Below, in pieces: positions 40,525-49,715 of a stretch of 50,777 nt of DNA. The stretch covers positions 1 through 50,777 of the forward strand of contig DATJSU010000056.1 of assembly GCA_035503915.1 (NCBI GenBank), given 5' to 3'. The notes under the pieces are model-generated. The model worked only from the letters and a program-made list of their open reading frames with translations. It did not search any database and had not been told where the DNA came from. This stretch comes from DATJMJ01 sp035503915. GTDB taxonomy: Bacteria; Actinomycetota; Acidimicrobiia; Acidimicrobiales; Palsa-688. The translations under genes were made by a program, and so were the position numbers. Every line of letters begins with the position of its first letter. Positions within the stretch are counted from its first letter, which is position 1.

Positions 40525-43326
40525 TCAGGGGCGACGGCGGACCAGGAGCAGGCAGGCGTCGTCCAGAGGCTGCGCGCAGTGCTCGGCGATGATCAGCTCG
40601 GCCAGTTCGTTGAGCTCAGCGTGGCTGTGCCTGACCACCGTGCGAACGAGCCTGTCTATCCCGTCGTCGAGAGCTTCGTCCCTTCTTTCGACAACGCCGT
40701 CACTATAAAGAACAAGCACCTCGCCGGGGGCCAGTACCAAACGGTTGTCCACGCGGGCCGTGGCCCTCGGAGCACCAAGGGGCACACCCTCGGGGTAGAC
40801 CAAGGGCGTGACGATGCCACCGGCGCCCACGTACAAAGGCGGCACGTGCCCGGCGCTCGCCCAGCGGAGCTCACCGCTGAGGGGGTTGAGGCGGCCGTAA
40901 AAAGCTGTTGCAAAGCCGGCATCAGGGCCCGAGAGCCTCCGGTTGAGGTCGGCGAGGAGGGCGGCGGGGCTCGGGTCCACTGCGGCGAGAGCGCGCGCCC
41001 CATGCCGCAGCTCGCACATTTGCGAAACAGCACCGACGCCATGGCCCGCCGCGTCCCCTAGCCCGAGGAGCACGGTCCCATCGGGCAACAGCTCTGCTTC
41101 CCACCAATCGCCTGCAACGTCCGCGGCGGCGGGCAGGTAACGTGCGGCAAACTCGATCCCCGGGAGCGACGGCGGCTCGGCAGGGAGCAAAGCTGCTACA
41201 AGGGCCTGGAGCGCCTGATGTTGGTGGCTCCAGTGGCGGGCATTGTCGAGCGCGAGGGCAGATCGCTCGGCCAGGCCCCTGATGCTCTCGAGGACGCCCG
41301 GAGAAATCCTTCGCCCAGAACCGAGAAAAGTGAGCGCGATGACACCGATCCGCTCGCCGCGCAGCACGATCGGGACGCAGGCTCCCGAGGCGCGCTCTCT
41401 GTCTCCACCTAGCGCGGCAAAATCCAGGCCGGGGTAAAGGGACTCCAGGAGCGTGCCTGCGCCCTCGGGGATGAGCTCGGCGCGACCAGATTTGTAAGCG
41501 CGGACCTGGGGGATATCGAGGTCCAGGCTGAGAGTACGGGCTTTGAGCCGCTCGCCTACCTCGGGGAACCCGTCGATGGCCATCGCTACGCGCCGGAGGC
41601 CGCCGCTTTCGGCCAAATAGACGGTGCACCAGTCTCCCAAGCGAGGGACTGCCTGGCGCACCAAGCGTTCGACCACATCTCTCGGTTCCCTGGCCGAGAC
41701 AAGGATCGAAGTGACATCGGCAAGAAAACTGAGCGTCTCACGGACTTCTTCGTCCCGGGAGGCGAGCTGCGCGCGCTGCAGCGCCTGGGAGAGGACACCG
41801 GCTACTGACCCCATGAGACTGGTACGCGCCTCGTCGCTCAGCTCGCCACCTTCGAAAGTCACCGACAAAAGGCCCAACACCGTGCCGCCTACCGCGAGCG
41901 GGACGAGTTGCACGCTGCGGTCGTCTGGGTAGAAGCTCGTCAGCTGGGGAAAGCGGTTCAAGATCGCGGCCATGGAGGGGTAAAGGATCGTCCTGCGGGT
42001 GCGGACCGCTTCGGCACCCGGAAGGTCCGAGCTGAGCGGCAGTTCGGCGAGCGCATCGCCCCCATCGTCGCCTTCACCGCGCCAGGCAACGGACCTGAGC
42101 ATCCCTTCCTCTGTGATCACGCGCACGCGGGCACCCCTTACGCCCGCGCTACGCACGAGGCTCGTCACGACAGCTTCGCCCATCTCCTCGGGAGTTTTTG
42201 CTTGAGCGAGGGCACTCGTGACGCCCTGAAGCAGTGCGAGGCGCGCCGCAGTGTCCTGGAGGTGCCCGAGGCGGGCCACCTCGTCCGCGAGCACGAGCCC
42301 GAAGGGGCGCAAAGCCGGTGGAGTGTCGCCCTTCGAAAGAGCCCTCACCTGGTCTACGAGGGTGCGCACGTACCAACGCCTGAATATCCCGTGCACCGCA
42401 GGCGGTGCGAGCGTGAGCAAATGGCCCGAGCGCGCGTAGCGGTCCGCAAGGTCGAGCGCGGCCAGGTACCGTTCGCCGGCCTCGGCGACAGAGACAGGCA
42501 CGTTGAGCTCGAGGTTGGTGACAGGTTGCCCACGGGCCGCCGCGGCAGCCGCCTGTACCTTGACCGCAGCACGCACCTCGGCAAATTCCTGTGTCACCGT
42601 TTGGACTAATACTGCGAGCTCTGCGGGAACTGACGAACCACGCGATAGCTCACCCTCTTCGATGAGGGTGAGCTCCCTCACTACATTGTCCATTTGGGCC
42701 TTCGCCGAAAGTAAGAGCTCGGTCGGCACCGGCCCGAGCGACACGGTGTACCATGAGGTGGCCAGTTCGACGTCGTCCCAAGAGCCCAAAAGCGCGGCGA
42801 CATCCATTTCTGCTTTGGCGGCAGCGGTTTGGTTCTGACGCCCACGCTCGAGTTCGGCCCACACGAGCTTGCCTCCCGATGGGCGGCGGTCAATGCCCCA
42901 CGCCGAGCATAGGGTATTGACCAGGGAAAGGCCCCGCCCTGTCATGCTCTCACCTTCGCGCAGCAACGGTACTGGCATGGCAACGCCGGCGTCTTCGACT
43001 TCTAGGCGCAGCTGGGCGGGGAGCACTCCCAGGCGGAGAGTTATGGGAGGCTCGCCGTGGAGGAAGGCATTTGTCACCAGCTCGCTCACGACGAGCTCGG
43101 CGTTGGAGAGGAGCTCGGGCGCCTCGTGCAAAAGGACCGAACGCGCAAAGTGCCTCGCCTCGGGCACGACGTTGGGGCCCCGCTGGAGGGTGAGCGCGGC
43201 AAAAGGGACGTGCTTAACGGACGTATTGCCGGAGGCTCTTTTCCTCACGAGATCCGTCCGGGTGAGCCGGGCCTGAGCGCGCTCGTCATGCCTGGCAAAT
43301 CCTCCACCCTGTAAGCGTAGGTTCAC
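40525..43326 (-). CDS. HATPase-GAF-GAF-PP2C (SpoIIE/RsbU) regulatory phosphatase
   Basis: A 933-aa cytosolic signalling protein. Residues about 50-160: an RsbW-type HATPase (N-box ELVTNAFLHG around N86; DAGVAMP; MTGRGLSLV). Residues about 170-335: a helical module (ELLLSAKAQMDNVVRELTLI, AGERYLAALDLADRYARSGH) common in actinobacterial SpoIIE proteins. Residues 350-520 and 530-700: two GAF domains. Residues 705-933: a PP2C phosphatase with metal-binding Asp in AGDWWEAELLPDG, LGDAAGHGVG, YSDGVVERRDE and LDDACLL. It combines anti-sigma kinase and anti-anti-sigma phosphatase functions, so it probably runs a partner-switching pathway; no STAS partner is nearby. The GTG start at 43326 is not firmly supported. 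Confidence 0.87.
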   Translation of the reverse strand: MNLRLQGGGFARHDERAQARLTRTDLVRKRASGNTSVKHVPFAALTLQRGPNVVPEARHFARSVLLHEAPELLSNAELVVSELVTNAFLHGEPPITLRLGVLPAQLRLEVEDAGVAMPVPLLREGESMTGRGLSLVNTLCSAWGIDRRPSGGKLVWAELERGRQNQTAAAKAEMDVAALLGSWDDVELATSWYTVSLGPVPTELLLSAKAQMDNVVRELTLIEEGELSRGSSVPAELAVLVQTVTQEFAEVRAAVKVQAAAAAARGQPVTNLELNVPVSVAEAGERYLAALDLADRYARSGHLLTLAPPAVHGIFRRWYVRTLVDQVRALSKGDTPPALRPFGLVLADEVARLGHLQDTAARLALLQGVTSALAQAKTPEEMGEAVVTSLVRSAGVRGARVRVITEEGMLRSVAWRGEGDDGGDALAELPLSSDLPGAEAVRTRRTILYPSMAAILNRFPQLTSFYPDDRSVQLVPLAVGGTVLGLLSVTFEGGELSDEARTSLMGSVAGVLSQALQRAQLASRDEEVRETLSFLADVTSILVSAREPRDVVERLVRQAVPRLGDWCTVYLAESGGLRRVAMAIDGFPEVGERLKARTLSLDLDIPQVRAYKSGRAELIPEGAGTLLESLYPGLDFAALGGDRERASGACVPIVLRGERIGVIALTFLGSGRRISPGVLESIRGLAERSALALDNARHWSHQHQALQALVAALLPAEPPSLPGIEFAARYLPAAADVAGDWWEAELLPDGTVLLGLGDAAGHGVGAVSQMCELRHGARALAAVDPSPAALLADLNRRLSGPDAGFATAFYGRLNPLSGELRWASAGHVPPLYVGAGGIVTPLVYPEGVPLGAPRATARVDNRLVLAPGEVLVLYSDGVVERRDEALDDGIDRLVRTVVRHSHAELNELAELIIAEHCAQPLDDACLLLVRRRP

Positions 43327-43643
43327 CGAGCAGCTGAGCTACTACTTTTGCGGGAACACTCTGCGCGCCGCTGCCATGACGAGCCTTGCCCAGGTCGCCG
43401 GGAGGAGGGGAGCCCACGAGCCGAGGGCTCCCCTCTGCCCGGCCCGGCGACCTGGGCGCGATGGCGCTCCCTTGTCTACGTGAGCAGGCGGGCGGCCTGG
43501 GGCCTCCAGCGGTGTGACGTCCTGCTCGGTCTGGCGCGGACCTTGGTCCCTACTAGGCGCGGTCGGCGGCCCTTACTTTTTGAGTTTGAGCACTTGTGCC
43601 TAGGGAGGTAGTCGATGTCGACAGTTAGGTCGCGGGAACGCTG
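43327..43643. other. 317-bp divergent region between SpoIIE-type gene and cydA
   Basis: It contains a large hairpin (43388-43457), a 10-bp palindrome GCACTTGTGC (43590-43599), a near-perfect Shine-Dalgarno AGGGAGGT (43602-43609) and a 9-codon leader ORF (43615-43644). I did not find a convincing -35/-10 pair in either direction. Confidence 0.7.
43388..43457. repeat. Large two-part inverted repeat (26 paired bases)
   Basis: Outer arms 43388-43402 and 43443-43457 (GCCCAGGTCGCCGGG and its exact complement) form 15 perfect pairs. Inner arms 43405-43415 and 43425-43435 (GAGGGGAGCCC and GGGCTCCCCTC) form 11 perfect pairs, with a 9-nt loop and a small asymmetric internal loop. It is not followed by a T-run in either direction and sits between divergent genes, so it may be a 5'-UTR structure, a protein-binding site, or a mobile repeat element (REP-like). 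Confidence 0.85.
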
Positions 43644-43644
43644 A
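43615..43644 (+). CDS. Nine-codon leader ORF coupled to cydA
   Basis: ATG at 43615 starts a 9-residue ORF (MSTVRSRER) preceded 6 nt upstream by AGGGAGGT, the best ribosome binding site in the vicinity. Its TGA (43642-43644) overlaps the ATG of cydA (43644) as TGATG, in a different frame. cydA itself has only a weak upstream GGGAA. Ribosomes finishing the leader could restart on cydA. Three of the last five codons encode Arg, including a rare AGG, which could slow the leader. It is too short for a stable protein. Confidence 0.5.
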   Translation: MSTVRSRER

Positions 43645-45035
43645 TGCAGCTCATCCTCGCCCGCTGGGAGTTTTCAATAGTCACGGTGTTCCATTTCCTC
43701 TTTGTTCCGCTCACGATCGGGCTCGGGTTCATAGTGGCGCTCATGCAGACGCGTGCTTACCGGCGCCATGATGCTGGCTGGGACCGCCTGAGCCGGTTTT
43801 TTGGCCGCCTTTTCTTGATAGAGATCGCGGTCGGGATAGTTACCGGGATCGTCCTCGAGTTCCAGTTCGGCCTCAACTGGTCTGCTTATTCAATATTCGT
43901 GGGCAACATCTTCGGCGCCCCATTGGCGATCGAAGCGCTCCTAGCGTTCTTTATGGAGTCGACGTTCATCGGCCTTTGGGTGTTCGGCCGCGACCGGCTC
44001 TCGCCTCGGCTACACCTCGCAACCATTTGGCTCGTGAGCCTCGGGACCATGCTCTCGGCGTTGTTCATCCTCGCTGCCAACTCCTGGATGCAGCACCCGG
44101 TTGGGTACAAGGTGGTCCACGGCCAAGCTGTGCTCACGAATTTTTGGGCCGTCCTAGGGAACCCGATGCTGTGGGGGTCTTTTGCCCACACAGTGTTCGG
44201 GGCTCTCGCTACGGCTGGGGCTTTCGTCCTCGGCATAAGCATCTGGCGGGCGAGGCGCGAGGCAGCGGGGGCCCAGACCCGGGCCGCGTTCTTGCAGGCG
44301 ACCCATTTTTCAGCCGTCTTCACGCTGGTGGCGACTGTGGTTACCGCGATCGCGGGTGACGCACAGGCTCGCCTAATGGACGTTTACCAGCCGATGAAGA
44401 TGGCCGCTGCCGAGGCTCTCTATACGACCAAATCGGGAGCGAGCTTTTCGCTCTTGACAATCGGGAACTTGAAGGGGAAGGCAATTTTTCAAATCCGCGT
44501 CCCGCACGTGCTCTCGCTCATCGCCGACCTTTCATGGAACGGGCAAGTTAAGGGGATAAACAATATTCAGGCTGCCGAAGTAGCGAAGTACGGAGCAGGC
44601 AGCTACATACCTGTCATCCCGCTGACTTACTGGTCGTTCCGGGCGATGGTGGGCGCCGGGATCCTCATGATCCTCCTCGGCGCATGGGGCACCTGGGCGG
44701 GCCGAGGCGGGCACTTGGAGGGCCTGGCGAGCAACATCTGGTTCAAGCGGGCGGCGCTTTGGGGCATTGCTCTCCCATTCCTCGCCAATACCACTGGCTG
44801 GATCTTCACCGAAGCCGGGCGCCAACCCTGGATCGTCTACGGCTTGATGACTACCGCCAAGGGTGTGTCGGCCCTCACAGCCCCGGACATCGTCCTCACG
44901 CTTGTCGCGTTCGTGCTCGTGTACGGGGTGATTGGCGCCGTAGACGTGTGGCTCATTGTCCGCGCAGCCCACAAGAGCTTCGACGAGCCCGAGCACGGGC
45001 CCGAAGTCTCCGAGCTGCGGAGCCTGGTTTACTAA
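43644..45035 (+). CDS. cydA: Cytochrome bd oxidase subunit I
   Basis: A 463-aa membrane protein oxidising quinol and reducing O2 to water. H17 in RWEFSIVTVFHFLFVPLTIG corresponds to the heme b595 ligand. Other conserved blocks are EALLAFFMESTFIGLWVFGR, GSFAHTVFGALATAGAF, and the quinol-loop motif EAGRQPWIVYGLMTT. About 463 aa indicates the short Q-loop type usual in actinobacteria. First gene of cydABDC; ATG 43644 overlaps the leader ORF stop. Confidence 0.94.
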   Translation: MQLILARWEFSIVTVFHFLFVPLTIGLGFIVALMQTRAYRRHDAGWDRLSRFFGRLFLIEIAVGIVTGIVLEFQFGLNWSAYSIFVGNIFGAPLAIEALLAFFMESTFIGLWVFGRDRLSPRLHLATIWLVSLGTMLSALFILAANSWMQHPVGYKVVHGQAVLTNFWAVLGNPMLWGSFAHTVFGALATAGAFVLGISIWRARREAAGAQTRAAFLQATHFSAVFTLVATVVTAIAGDAQARLMDVYQPMKMAAAEALYTTKSGASFSLLTIGNLKGKAIFQIRVPHVLSLIADLSWNGQVKGINNIQAAEVAKYGAGSYIPVIPLTYWSFRAMVGAGILMILLGAWGTWAGRGGHLEGLASNIWFKRAALWGIALPFLANTTGWIFTEAGRQPWIVYGLMTTAKGVSALTAPDIVLTLVAFVLVYGVIGAVDVWLIVRAAHKSFDEPEHGPEVSELRSLVY

Positions 45036-45048
45036 GAGGAGCTGGCAA

Positions 45049-46224
45049 GTGGCAAATTTCGCTTATCTCAACACCACGTGGTTCGCCCTGATAGGGCTCC
45101 TTTGGGCTGGGTACCTTTTCCTCGAGGGTTTTGACTTCGGGGTTGCAATTGTGGCGCCGTTCGTGTCGCGCGATGAAACCGACAAGCGGATCTGCCTGAA
45201 CGCGATCGGCCCCGTATGGGACGGCAACGAGGTTTGGCTACTGACGGCCGGGGGCGCCACCTTCGCCGCCTTCCCATTGTGGTACGGCCTCCTCTTCAAC
45301 GGTTTTTACCTTGTGCTGTTCCTCATCCTCTTAGCGCTCATCGTGCGGGGCGTCTCCTTCGAGTTCCGCAACAAGGTCGACACCGCGTCCTGGAGGCGCA
45401 CTTGGGACATAGCCAACTTTGTCGGCAGCCTCGTCCCCGCGATCGTCTGGGGCGCTGCGTTCACCGATTTTATCCATGGCGTCCCGCTCGGGCCCGCCAA
45501 GTACTCAGGTGGCGTTGGCTATACGGGAGGCCTTCTGGGCGCTATCCACCCCATTGCGATCTTTGGTGGCCTGGCAAGCCTGGCGATTTTCGTGCTCCAC
45601 GGGTCGTTGTTCCTATCGCTTAAGACCGACGGAGACCTAGCCGAGCGGGCACACAAAGCGGTGCGGCTCTCCGCTGCCGTCTCCGTGGCTCTCTTCGCCG
45701 GCCTCGTCGCGTGGGTAGCTACCGCAGGCCGCCCCCCCGTGCCAGGGCAGCTCCCTCTCGCGCTGCCGGTAGTGATCGGCCTCGTGGCCCTTGTTGGCCT
45801 CGTTGCAGCCTTTGGTTTGTCCGAGCGAGCACACTACGGCCTCGCTTTTGCCGCAACGGGGACGGCCATCATGGCGGCCATGGGGGCAGTGTTCGCCAGG
45901 ATGTTCCCAGCTGTGATCCCAGCCTCGAATGCCGCCGCCAAGGGCGGGTTACTGATCGGTGCCGCGGCTTCGCAGCACAACACGCTCGTGGTCATGACCA
46001 TCGTGGCGGCGATCTTCACGCCATTTGTGCTCGCCTACCAGGGTTGGACCTATTGGGTGTTCCGCAAGCGGATCACGCGCCCGCCGAGCGCAGCCGCGGC
46101 TGCCACCCCTACGCCGGGCGCGGGCAGCCCGGAAAGTGCCGCCGTGAGTGGCGAAGCCACGGTCGCACCCGGTACCGCAGCCTCGGTGATGACAAGGCCC
46201 GCACCGGCTGCAGGCAGTGCCTGA
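45049..46224 (+). CDS. cydB: Cytochrome bd oxidase subunit II
   Basis: A 391-aa polytopic protein. LFLEGFDFGVAIVAPFV and GPVWDGNEVWLLTAGGATFA carry D29 and D58, the same positions as conserved residues of E. coli CydB. The last about 45 residues are an Ala/Pro/Thr-rich cytosolic tail not present in most homologs. GTG 45049 is chosen because AGAGGAG lies just upstream and the family begins at this helix; the longer frame overlaps cydA. It overlaps cydD by 8 bp. Confidence 0.93.
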   Translation: MANFAYLNTTWFALIGLLWAGYLFLEGFDFGVAIVAPFVSRDETDKRICLNAIGPVWDGNEVWLLTAGGATFAAFPLWYGLLFNGFYLVLFLILLALIVRGVSFEFRNKVDTASWRRTWDIANFVGSLVPAIVWGAAFTDFIHGVPLGPAKYSGGVGYTGGLLGAIHPIAIFGGLASLAIFVLHGSLFLSLKTDGDLAERAHKAVRLSAAVSVALFAGLVAWVATAGRPPVPGQLPLALPVVIGLVALVGLVAAFGLSERAHYGLAFAATGTAIMAAMGAVFARMFPAVIPASNAAAKGGLLIGAAASQHNTLVVMTIVAAIFTPFVLAYQGWTYWVFRKRITRPPSAAAAATPTPGAGSPESAAVSGEATVAPGTAASVMTRPAPAAGSA

Positions 46225-48028
46225 CATTCCCGCCAAAGCCCCCCAACGCGGGGGGCACGGGCGCCGGCCGGTCGACCAGAAGCTGCTAGCGGAGGTACCC
46301 GGCCTCAAGGTCACCTTGGCGGCCTCGGTGTCCTGTGGCCTGGTGGCAGCGGCCGCTGTCGTCGTGCAGGCGCTTGCGCTCGCGCACCTTCTTGCCAGCG
46401 CGATGCCAAAAGCACATCCAGTGGACCGCGTTTTCTGGTTCGTTCTCCTCGCAACCGGGATAGCCGGCCGCGCGGGCGCAGCGCTCGTGGCCGAGCCCCT
46501 GGCAGGCGCGGGCGCGTCGCGCGCCAAGGCTGTGCTCCGGGGACGGCTCGTAATGGCGGCCGTAGACGGGAGCGCGCTTCGCCGGGGGGGCCCCGAGGGC
46601 CCTGGGTCGACAGCGGCGCTTGCCGGGCGCGGCCTCGATGCTCTCGATGTCTATGTCGCCCGGTGCGTCCCTGACATGGCCCTGGCGGCCCTGGTCCCCA
46701 CGGCGCTGTTGGTGGTCGTCGGAGTGCTTGATTGGCCTTCGGCACTGATAATGGCCGTGCTTGTAGCTCTTTTCCCCATTTTTGGCGCGCTCGTCGGGCG
46801 CGCGAGCCTTTCGCTAGCATCTGAACGCTGGGGACAGGTCGAGCGCCTGGGCGCCCAAGTCGCTGACCTTTTTGAGGGCCTTGCCATCCTGAAAGCTTTT
46901 GGGCGCGCGGACGACCAGCGCGGGAGGATCGCCAGAGCCAACGACGTCCTGCGGCGTTCAACGACAAAAGTCCTTCGCGTCGCTTTCCTTTCTGCGCTCG
47001 TCCTGGACACCCTCGGGGCAGTTTCGGTCGCGCTGGTGGCAGTCCCGCTCGGTTTGCGTTTGATCTCGGGCTCGATCGCGCTCCCGACGGCCCTCGCGGT
47101 GCTCATACTCGCCCCGGAAGTGTTCCTACCGCTGAGGAAAGCAAGCGCCGAGTTCCATGACAGCGCTGAAGGGCTCGCCGCCGCGTCGAAAGCTCTTTCG
47201 CTCGTGGCCAATGGGGCTAGCGCGCAATTGCGGGCGCCGGGACCGCCCCCACTTGCGCACGAACTGGCCATGCTTGCGCACGAACTGCCTGATCGCTCAG
47301 GCCCTGCGCTGGCCAGGTCCTCGGGCGCTGCGGGCGCGTTCGCCGCAGAGCTGCGAGGGGTGAGCGTTTGGCTCCCAGGCCAAGAGCGCGCTCTACTCGA
47401 TAACGCGCAACTTCTTATCCCCCGGGGCCAAACGGTCTTGCTCGTAGGACCGAGCGGCGCCGGCAAGTCCACTGTTATTTCACTTTTGCTCGGCTTCTTG
47501 CGGCCGGACGCCGGTTCGGTGGTCGGCGATGGCCAAGATTTGGCCCTTATCGATGGGGATGGGTGGCGCTCGCGATTGACCTATTTGCCCGAGCACCCGA
47601 GCTTGCTCGCCGCCACCATTGCAGACAATCTCCGGCTCGCTGAGCCCCGCGCGACTGACGGCGACCTTGTTGCAGCGTTAGGGAAAGCAGGAGCGCTCCA
47701 TTGGCTGGCAGGTTTGCCCGCAGGCTTGGAGACGTGCATAGGAGAGGGTTCCCGGGCGGTCTCTGCAGGAGAGCTCCAGCGGCTCGCCTTGGCGCGGGCT
47801 TTTCTCCGGGGCCGCCCGCTCTACCTACTGGACGAACCGACGGTCCATCTTGACGCCGGCACTGAAGCTGTCGTGCTCGAGTCGCTCCGAGAGGTGCTTA
47901 CCGGTGCCAGCGCGCTCATAGTCTCGCACCGCACCTCGCTTGCCCGTCTAGCTGACAGGGTGGTCTCGCTGGAAAACGGCAACTTTGTCGACCTGCCGAT
48001 TGGTTCTCTGGTCGGGGTGGCGACGTGA
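46217..48028 (+). CDS. cydD: CydD subunit of the CydDC ABC exporter
   Basis: A 603-aa half-transporter needed for assembly of cytochrome bd; CydDC exports thiols such as cysteine or glutathione and has been linked to heme handling. Six membrane helices are followed by an ATPase with Walker A GPSGAGKS (K417), a signature written VSAGELQRLALARAF, Walker B LYLLDEPTVHLD and switch VSHRTS. The signature is SAGE rather than SGGQ. GTG 46217 starts inside the end of cydB; its end overlaps cydC by 4 bp. Confidence 0.92.
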   Translation: MPDIPAKAPQRGGHGRRPVDQKLLAEVPGLKVTLAASVSCGLVAAAAVVVQALALAHLLASAMPKAHPVDRVFWFVLLATGIAGRAGAALVAEPLAGAGASRAKAVLRGRLVMAAVDGSALRRGGPEGPGSTAALAGRGLDALDVYVARCVPDMALAALVPTALLVVVGVLDWPSALIMAVLVALFPIFGALVGRASLSLASERWGQVERLGAQVADLFEGLAILKAFGRADDQRGRIARANDVLRRSTTKVLRVAFLSALVLDTLGAVSVALVAVPLGLRLISGSIALPTALAVLILAPEVFLPLRKASAEFHDSAEGLAAASKALSLVANGASAQLRAPGPPPLAHELAMLAHELPDRSGPALARSSGAAGAFAAELRGVSVWLPGQERALLDNAQLLIPRGQTVLLVGPSGAGKSTVISLLLGFLRPDAGSVVGDGQDLALIDGDGWRSRLTYLPEHPSLLAATIADNLRLAEPRATDGDLVAALGKAGALHWLAGLPAGLETCIGEGSRAVSAGELQRLALARAFLRGRPLYLLDEPTVHLDAGTEAVVLESLREVLTGASALIVSHRTSLARLADRVVSLENGNFVDLPIGSLVGVAT

Positions 48029-49713
48029 GGGCCCCCGGAGAAAGCGGCTCCCTCCGGACGAGGGCTTTTTTGCTGGCCTCCGGTGCCGGCGCGTTGAGCG
48101 CGGCATGCGGCGTCGGGCTGCTGGCGACTTCGGCGTGGCTCATTACCCGGGCTTCCGAGCGGCCTCCGGTCCTGAGCCTCTGCGTCGCGATCGGCGCCGT
48201 GCAAGCATTCTCGCTCGGAAAAGGCATTTTTCGCTACCTGCAGCGCCTCGCGGTCCACGACATGTCCCTCGACCTGCTCGGCCAGCTGCGGCTCCACCTC
48301 TGGGACGTACTTGTGCCACTCCTGCCGGCCGGCTTTGGCCGGCGCAGCCGCGGCAGCGCCTTGAGCGGGTTTGTCTCAGACGCAGAGGTGGTGGCCGAGG
48401 GCTTTGCCAATGCGACGACCGCCTCCATCGACCTCACTGCCAGCATCCTCCTCGGTGCGCTGCTAGCTGCCCTCGTGGCACCAGTGCTCGGTGCTCTCCT
48501 GCTAGTCGGGGCGCTCGCAGTCATAGCGCTCGCGATCGGGATGGCCCGGCCGGTCGCCCAGGTTGAACATGAGGCCGCCATCGAGCGCGCCGAGCTCGCC
48601 GGGCTCGTCGCCGAAGCCGTGCTCTCGGCACCCGAGCTCATCGCCTACGGTCGGCGGGATCTCGTGGCGCAAAGCCTGGCGGAGGTCGAACGAAGGGAAA
48701 GAGAGCTGCAGCGGCGCCGGGCGGGGGTGACAGGCATTTCCCGTGCACTTGCCATTGCGGGGACCGGAGCCGTCCTCGCCGGCGCTGTCAAGATCGGGCT
48801 CAGCCTGAACCGGTCCGGCCACGTTGGCGGCGTAATGCTAGCTGTCGCGGTCTTCGCCGCCCTAGCTGTCATGGACCAGTGCGCCGGCCTGCCTGTGGTA
48901 CTGGCCCGCACAAGCGCCGGAGCGGCCGCTAGGCGGCGCGTGCGAGAGCTCGAGGCTCTCCCCGCCCCAGCGGAGGAGCTCGAGCCAGGGCCGAGGCCAC
49001 CCGCCGCCGGGCGGTGGCCGGCGCACCTTGGAGGAGTGCCAGCGCACCTTGGAGGAGTGCAAGCGCGCCTTGTTGGCGTGGCTGCGAGAGCACCGGACGG
49101 TGCGATGCTCCTCGAGGACGTGTCGTTCACGGTAGGCCCGGGCGAGCGGGTAGCCCTCGTCGGCGCAAGCGGGGCGGGAAAGACAAGTGCCATCTATACA
49201 CTGCTGCATTTCCTCGCTTGTTCCGAAGGCACCGCCCACTTAGGGCCTCTGGACGTCTCGTCCGTGTCGCGAAGCGAGATCGCGTCCCTCGCGGGATGGG
49301 CACCCGACGAAGCTCACATATTCTCCGCCAGCCTGCGCGACAACTTGCGGCTGGCTCGGCCCTCAGCGACTGATGGCGAGTGCCTCGCCTCGCTCGGCAG
49401 GGCGGGTCTCGGGGCCTGGGCGGCAGCACTGCCTGGGGGCCTTGGCGCTCAACTCGGAGCCGGCGGTCTACCCCTGAGCGCCGGCGAAGCCCAGCGATTG
49501 GCCCTGGCTCGGGTGCTGCTTGCCGGCCCACCCTTGCTCTTACTGGATGAACCAACTGCCCGCTTGGACCCGGCAACATCCGCGGCCCTCATGACTGAGC
49601 TCTTGAACGCGACCAACGGCCGCTCCGTCCTCGTTGTGAGCCATGACATGAGCATTGCCGACCACGTCGACCGCGTTATAACGATGGAGCGGGGCCGGGC
49701 AACAGCCGCTTGA
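48025..49713 (+). CDS. cydC: CydC subunit of the CydDC ABC exporter
   Basis: A 562-aa half-transporter partner of CydD. Transmembrane domain about 1-310 (GVGLLATSAWLITRASERPP, SLGKGIFRYLQRLAVHD), ATPase about 350-562 with Walker A GASGAGKT (K386), signature LSAGEAQRLALARVL and Walker B LLLLDEPTARLD. A 21-bp tandem repeat lies in the linker between the domains. GTG start overlapping the cydD stop. Confidence 0.92.
   Translation: MRAPGESGSLRTRAFLLASGAGALSAACGVGLLATSAWLITRASERPPVLSLCVAIGAVQAFSLGKGIFRYLQRLAVHDMSLDLLGQLRLHLWDVLVPLLPAGFGRRSRGSALSGFVSDAEVVAEGFANATTASIDLTASILLGALLAALVAPVLGALLLVGALAVIALAIGMARPVAQVEHEAAIERAELAGLVAEAVLSAPELIAYGRRDLVAQSLAEVERRERELQRRRAGVTGISRALAIAGTGAVLAGAVKIGLSLNRSGHVGGVMLAVAVFAALAVMDQCAGLPVVLARTSAGAAARRRVRELEALPAPAEELEPGPRPPAAGRWPAHLGGVPAHLGGVQARLVGVAARAPDGAMLLEDVSFTVGPGERVALVGASGAGKTSAIYTLLHFLACSEGTAHLGPLDVSSVSRSEIASLAGWAPDEAHIFSASLRDNLRLARPSATDGECLASLGRAGLGAWAAALPGGLGAQLGAGGLPLSAGEAQRLALARVLLAGPPLLLLDEPTARLDPATSAALMTELLNATNGRSVLVVSHDMSIADHVDRVITMERGRATAA
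49021..49083 (+). repeat. 21-bp in-frame tandem repeat within cydC
   Basis: Units 49021-49041 and 49042-49062 (core GCGCACCTTGGAGGAGTGC) differ at one base; a third, diverged unit is 49063-49083. They encode AHLGGVP, AHLGGVQ and ARLVGVA at residues 333-353, just before the ATPase domain. The third copy looks like the first strand of the ATPase, so the first two look like recent duplications. Confidence 0.85.
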
Positions 49714-49715
49714 CC

